Source: an uncultured Enterovibrio sp. (lineage in GTDB: Bacteria > Pseudomonadota > Gammaproteobacteria > Enterobacterales > Vibrionaceae). Taken from it: DNA of 47,401 bases. The position numbers and the translations under genes are program-made. The notes beneath the pieces are model-generated. The model ran no database searches and was not told the DNA's origin. It worked only from the letters and a program-made list of their open reading frames with translations. The stretch is taken from positions 1 through 47,401 of the forward strand of contig CAMRBZ010000003.1 of NCBI GenBank assembly GCA_947040595.1. The letters run 5' to 3'. Shown here piece after piece: positions 44,510 through 47,401 of this stretch. Numbering within the stretch: position 1 is the stretch's first letter; each line of letters starts with the position of its first letter.

Positions 44510-45586
44510 ATGAAAGCCGCAACTGCATTGATTGATACTGACGCTTTATGTCACAACATCGAAATGATCCGCAAAATGATCCCCAATGCAAGGCTCTGGG
44601 CGATGATCAAAGCCAATGCTTACGGGCACGGAATGTTGCCAGTGGCGAATGCTTTGTCTTCTTATGCGGATGGCTTTGGCGTTGCACGTTTGAAAGAGGC
44701 GCTGGCACTGCGGGCGCATGGGATTTCGAATCCCCTTCTTTTATTGGAAGGATTTTGCACTCAAGCTGATTTGCAACATTTGCTAGAGCACAAGATAGAG
44801 ACGGTTGTTCACTGTCTTTCGCAGCTTGAGATGTTAGAACAAGCCCAATTAGAAAAGCCTTTGAATATCTGGATAAAATTAGATACAGGCATGCACAGAT
44901 TAGGGTTTCGTCCCGAAAATGTAGAAGAGGCGATTGCCCGTTTATCAGCGTGTTCTAGCGTGGCGAGCCCGTTGAACTTTATCAGTCATTTTGGATGTGC
45001 CGATGAAAAAAATAACCCGCTCACGATAGAACAAATTAATTTGTTTTCTTCTTTGACAGAAAATCAAAAGGGACTTAAATCCCTTGCGGCTTCTTCGGGG
45101 TGTTTTCTTTGGCCTAACAGCCATTTTGATATGGTGCGTCCTGGAATTTGTCTTTATGGTATTTCACCTTTTTCAAATGGATGTGGCGCTGAGCTTGGTT
45201 TAAAAGCCGTTATGACGATGACATCGAGCTTGATTGCTGTACGTGAAGCAAAAAAAGGAGAGCGGATAGGATATGGCGCAACCTGGACGGTAAAAGAAAA
45301 TACGTTTTTAGGTGTTGTTGCAATCGGTTATGGTGATGGTTATCCGCGTATGGCGCCAAACGGAACACCTGTTTGGCTCAATGGCCGAAAAGTGCCGATT
45401 GTGGGGCGCGTTGCAATGGATATGTTAACGGTGGATCTCGGTGCGTTATCGACAGATTCTCTTGGTGATGAAGTGATCTTATGGGGACCTCCATTGCCTG
45501 TAGAAGAGGTTGCGCGTCATATTGGAACCATTGGCTACGAGCTTGTGACGAACCTAACGTCAAGAGTCGAGTACGTTTATCTCTAA
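44510..45586 (+). CDS. alr: Alanine racemase
   Basis: Alr makes D-alanine for peptidoglycan. The 358-aa product (359 in E. coli) has the PLP Lys34 in MIKANAYGHG, KLDTGMHRLGF, MVRPGICLYG, the second catalytic Tyr in RIGYGATW, GYGDGYPR and GRVAMDMLTVDLG. The ATG has AGAGGA upstream, nine bases after dnaB, so the two are cotranscribed. Enterobacterial neighbours tyrB or pgi do not follow. Confidence 0.96.
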   Translation: MKAATALIDTDALCHNIEMIRKMIPNARLWAMIKANAYGHGMLPVANALSSYADGFGVARLKEALALRAHGISNPLLLLEGFCTQADLQHLLEHKIETVVHCLSQLEMLEQAQLEKPLNIWIKLDTGMHRLGFRPENVEEAIARLSACSSVASPLNFISHFGCADEKNNPLTIEQINLFSSLTENQKGLKSLAASSGCFLWPNSHFDMVRPGICLYGISPFSNGCGAELGLKAVMTMTSSLIAVREAKKGERIGYGATWTVKENTFLGVVAIGYGDGYPRMAPNGTPVWLNGRKVPIVGRVAMDMLTVDLGALSTDSLGDEVILWGPPLPVEEVARHIGTIGYELVTNLTSRVEYVYL

Positions 45587-45727
45587 AAACGAATGTTTTT
45601 TCGTTAACTTCATTTCGTTTATCTCTTCATTTTTTAATGTCGGTTCATTCTCAATGTACGAGACGTGAACCGGAGGCCAAGGCGCAGCTGGGAGCTTAGC
45701 GTCTTGGTATCGATTTTATATGCAGGC

Positions 45728-46720
45728 TTAATGTGCAATATCGCTTTGGTCCGCGGGGAAAACAACGCCAGTTTGTTTGCGGATCTCGGTCAATACCGAT
45801 GCAATGATAAGTGAGCGCTCCTGACTTTCTGGCGAGATAAAGCCTTGTTTTATTTGATCTGCAAATGCAATGGCTTCATAACACATCGAATTTTCTTCTT
45901 GGGTTAAAGCAACCTCTTGGCACTTGTTTGTACGATATTGAATTTGATAGCCCTGGCATTCAGATAAATGATGAATCAATATCGCCCCTTCTTCGCCAAG
46001 AATTTCATTGGCAACATAAGAATTGCACACTTTTGAATGTGAGACAGTGACGTCGATTTGCGGGTATCGCAATATAACGAATCCATGTGCATCGACCCCT
46101 GTCTCTAATAAATGCGCTGTGGCTTGAATCGATAAGGGTTCACCAAATAAACTGACCGCAGCTGCAACGCAGTAATAGCCGATATCCATGATCGATCCAT
46201 TTGAAAACTCGGGGTTAAAGGTGTTTGGGTTTTCACCTTTTAAATAAAGTGGATAACGGGATGAATATTGGCAATAAGTCAAATGCACTTTGTGTAATTT
46301 ACCCAGCTTGGTGATGTCTTTTTTGAGTTGAATAAAATGAGGTAAATAGGCCGTTTTAAAGGCTTCAAAAAGCACCACCTTATTGGCGTGCGCTTCTTTA
46401 TACATGGTTTGCGCTTCGGTTAAATGCGAAGAGAGGGGTTTTTCACAGATAACGTGTTTTCCGTGCTTCATCATCAAGCAAGCTTGTTGGCAATGCAAGC
46501 TGTTCGGTGAAGCAATATAGACAGCATGGATATCGGGGCAGGCTGCAAGTGCATTTAAATCATCAAAGAAATGCTGAGGGTTATTTTTTTGGCAAAATGA
46601 TTGCGCGGTTTGTATATTTCGAGAATACACCGCATTGAGTTGAAATAACCCCGTAGACACGGCTGCTTCGACAAATTTCTCACTGATCCAATTGGTGCCT
46701 ATTACTGCAAATTTAATCAT
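45728..46720 (-). CDS. Gfo/Idh/MocA-family oxidoreductase
   Basis: This is a predicted NAD(P)-dependent dehydrogenase of the Gfo/Idh/MocA family. The 330-aa product has the Rossmann start IKFAVIGTNWISEKFVEAA, VYIASPNSLHCQQA, the family signature HVICEKPLSSHLTEAQ and, in the C-terminal domain, GSIMDIGYYCVAAAVSLFG with the Asp-Ile-Gly-Tyr-Tyr active-site segment. The substrate, probably a sugar or cyclitol derivative, cannot be told. The ATG has TAGGAAAG upstream. It stands alone, converging on alr, so its pathway is not shown by neighbours. Confidence 0.85.
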   Translation of the reverse strand: MIKFAVIGTNWISEKFVEAAVSTGLFQLNAVYSRNIQTAQSFCQKNNPQHFFDDLNALAACPDIHAVYIASPNSLHCQQACLMMKHGKHVICEKPLSSHLTEAQTMYKEAHANKVVLFEAFKTAYLPHFIQLKKDITKLGKLHKVHLTYCQYSSRYPLYLKGENPNTFNPEFSNGSIMDIGYYCVAAAVSLFGEPLSIQATAHLLETGVDAHGFVILRYPQIDVTVSHSKVCNSYVANEILGEEGAILIHHLSECQGYQIQYRTNKCQEVALTQEENSMCYEAIAFADQIKQGFISPESQERSLIIASVLTEIRKQTGVVFPADQSDIAH

Positions 46721-46756
46721 TTTCTTTCCTAAAGAGGGTATGTTCCCGTGCCCGTT

Positions 46757-46882
46757 TTACCCAAGATATTTAACCTTGCCGCTAGGCTGCAAGAAGAAAA
46801 AGCCCCTGAGCATAAGATGGACTGAGTGGTTGGGCTTTGAGATTGCAGCCAAAACAAGAAGCCGCTTTAAAGGAAAATGGTA
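46757..46882 (-). repeat. ERIC-like repeat, diverged (126 bp)
   Basis: It starts TTTTACCCAAGATATTTAAC, carries CCTGAGCATAAGATGGACTG and ends AAAGGAAAATGGTA. Confidence 0.65.
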
Positions 46883-46913
46883 TGTTTGGCTGCATGCTGA
46901 AGTGCTTGCGCGC

Positions 46914-47027
46914 TATAGCCCTCGTCTTTGACCTTGTGTGCTCGCTCAGCCCCATCAGATCGTTCATCTATGCTCAGGGGCTTCACTCGCGTGGCGCCTA
47001 CACGCATCTTCAATTCCATTGGGTATA
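46914..47027 (+). repeat. ERIC-like repeat, 114 bp with short left arm
   Basis: It runs from TATAGCCCTCGTCTTTGA to CAATTCCATTGGGTATA and lacks part of the left arm. Confidence 0.78.
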
Positions 47028-47116
47028 AACATTGCTAAAGCAAGAAAGTCCCCTCCAATTTATCCGAGAGGGGCATGTAAAATCAATCGGAATTATTTAA
47101 GATGGACAGGATAAAA

Positions 47117-47245
47117 ATGACAGATTTCTCATTGTGCCTGTTTATTTATGTGTGTTTATTCATCTGGTTATGCTTAAGGTATTGGACGATGCAAAAGGGA
47201 GGAGGAACACAGAGTGAACCCAAAAAATCGGATCTTCAAAGATAA
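47117..47245 (+). CDS. Predicted 42-aa single-span membrane protein
   Basis: The ATG at 47117 has AGGA six bases upstream and opens a 42-codon frame ending TAA. The product starts MTDF, has a hydrophobic helix rich in Cys, Leu, Phe and Ile (about residues 5-23), then a basic, Gly-rich and polar tail (KGGGTQSEPKKSD). This is the plan of many small bacterial membrane proteins. I do not recognise it. It lies between two ERIC copies, with no obvious promoter or terminator. A chance ORF is the alternative. Confidence 0.5.
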   Translation: MTDFSLCLFIYVCLFIWLCLRYWTMQKGGGTQSEPKKSDLQR

Positions 47246-47276
47246 GAGGGGGATTTAGATTGATATTGTGGGTCGG

Positions 47277-47401
47277 TATATCCGTCGGCTTTGAAGCTGC
47301 GTGGGTGTTGGCTACGCTCGTTCAGCCCAATCACATAGCAGATCTATGCTCAAGGGCTTCATTCGCTTGCCGCAGGCGTGCATCTTTAAATATCTTATAC
47401 C
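47277..47401 (+). repeat. ERIC-like repeat at the window edge
   Basis: It starts TATATCCGTCGGCTTTGAAG and reaches ATATCTTATACC at the last base; the end may be cut off. Confidence 0.82.

Larger units (their letters stand above)
46721..47116. other. Gene-free region upstream of the oxidoreductase
   Basis: It contains two ERIC-like copies in opposite orientation (46757-46882 and 46914-47027) and a hairpin CCCCTC...GAGGGG (47050-47073). AT-rich DNA then leads to the small ORF at 47117. Confidence 0.5.

Noticed and set aside
3665-47401. The 127-bp repeats as insertion sequences or a CRISPR array
   Set aside because: They encode no transposase and are dispersed in both orientations without regular spacers; the ERIC pattern explains them better.

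Overview
The window is chromosomal DNA of a low-to-moderate GC gammaproteobacterium (roughly 40% GC by eye). The gene set and local order (ftsY-ftsE-ftsX-rpoH, yibN-secB-gpsA-cysE, cpxP/cpxRA with fieF and pfkA, aspA-dcuA, glpK-glpX, cytR-ftsN-hslV-hslU-menA-rraA-zapB, priA/rpmE, dnaB-alr) are those of Enterobacterales and Vibrionales. The short FtsN (181 aa), the sequence of RraA, a DUF3135-like protein and a chemoreceptor point more to a Vibrionaceae-like organism; this placement is inference. No rRNA, CRISPR array, insertion sequence, transposase or integrase was seen. There is one tRNA gene, tRNA-Asn(GTT).

Layout: 1-3.6 kb, the SRP receptor and FtsEX division genes leading into rpoH (ftsY is cut by the window edge). 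3.6-4.4 kb, a gene-free stretch with a cluster of DnaA-box-like sites and a structured, terminator-ended segment that may be a small RNA. 4.4-11 kb, gpmI, the rhodanese-secB-gpsA group, cysE and pfkA. 11-15 kb, fieF, cpxP and the divergent cpxRA pair sharing a strong triple CpxR box. 15-24 kb, a chemoreceptor, trmL, tpiA, a DUF3135-like gene, fpr, a decayed gene and an EmrAB-type efflux pair. 24-32 kb, glpX, glpK, a lone phage-type DNA methyltransferase, dcuA, aspA and eda. 32-40.9 kb, zapB, rraA, menA, hslVU (with a recognisable sigma-32 promoter), ftsN, cytR, priA and rpmE. 40.9-47.4 kb, an unrecognised gene next to tRNA-Asn, dnaB-alr, an oxidoreductase and a 42-codon membrane-protein ORF.

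The most striking non-coding feature is an interspersed imperfect palindrome whose best copies are exactly 127 bp, with TATACCC...GGGTATA ends. Its length, ends and internal layout match ERIC (enterobacterial repetitive intergenic consensus) elements. About 16 near-full and 10 partial or internally deleted copies lie in intergenic DNA here, roughly one per 1.8 kb. Several occur as composite doublets with recurring junctions. Many short reading frames in the gaps are translations of this repeat and are not genes.

Functionally the window is mostly housekeeping: division and envelope (FtsEX, FtsN, ZapB, Alr), envelope and heat stress (Cpx, RpoH, HslVU), central carbon metabolism (PfkA, TpiA, GpmI, GlpK, GlpX, Eda, AspA/DcuA), replication (DnaB, PriA) and secretion (SecB, FtsY). 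The accessory or unexplained items are the orphan methyltransferase, the ORFan by the tRNA, the decayed gene upstream of the efflux pair, the small membrane protein and the structured intergenic segment after rpoH. I saw no multi-gene system that looks wholly new; the ERIC doublets and the post-rpoH segment are the best candidates for new biology.
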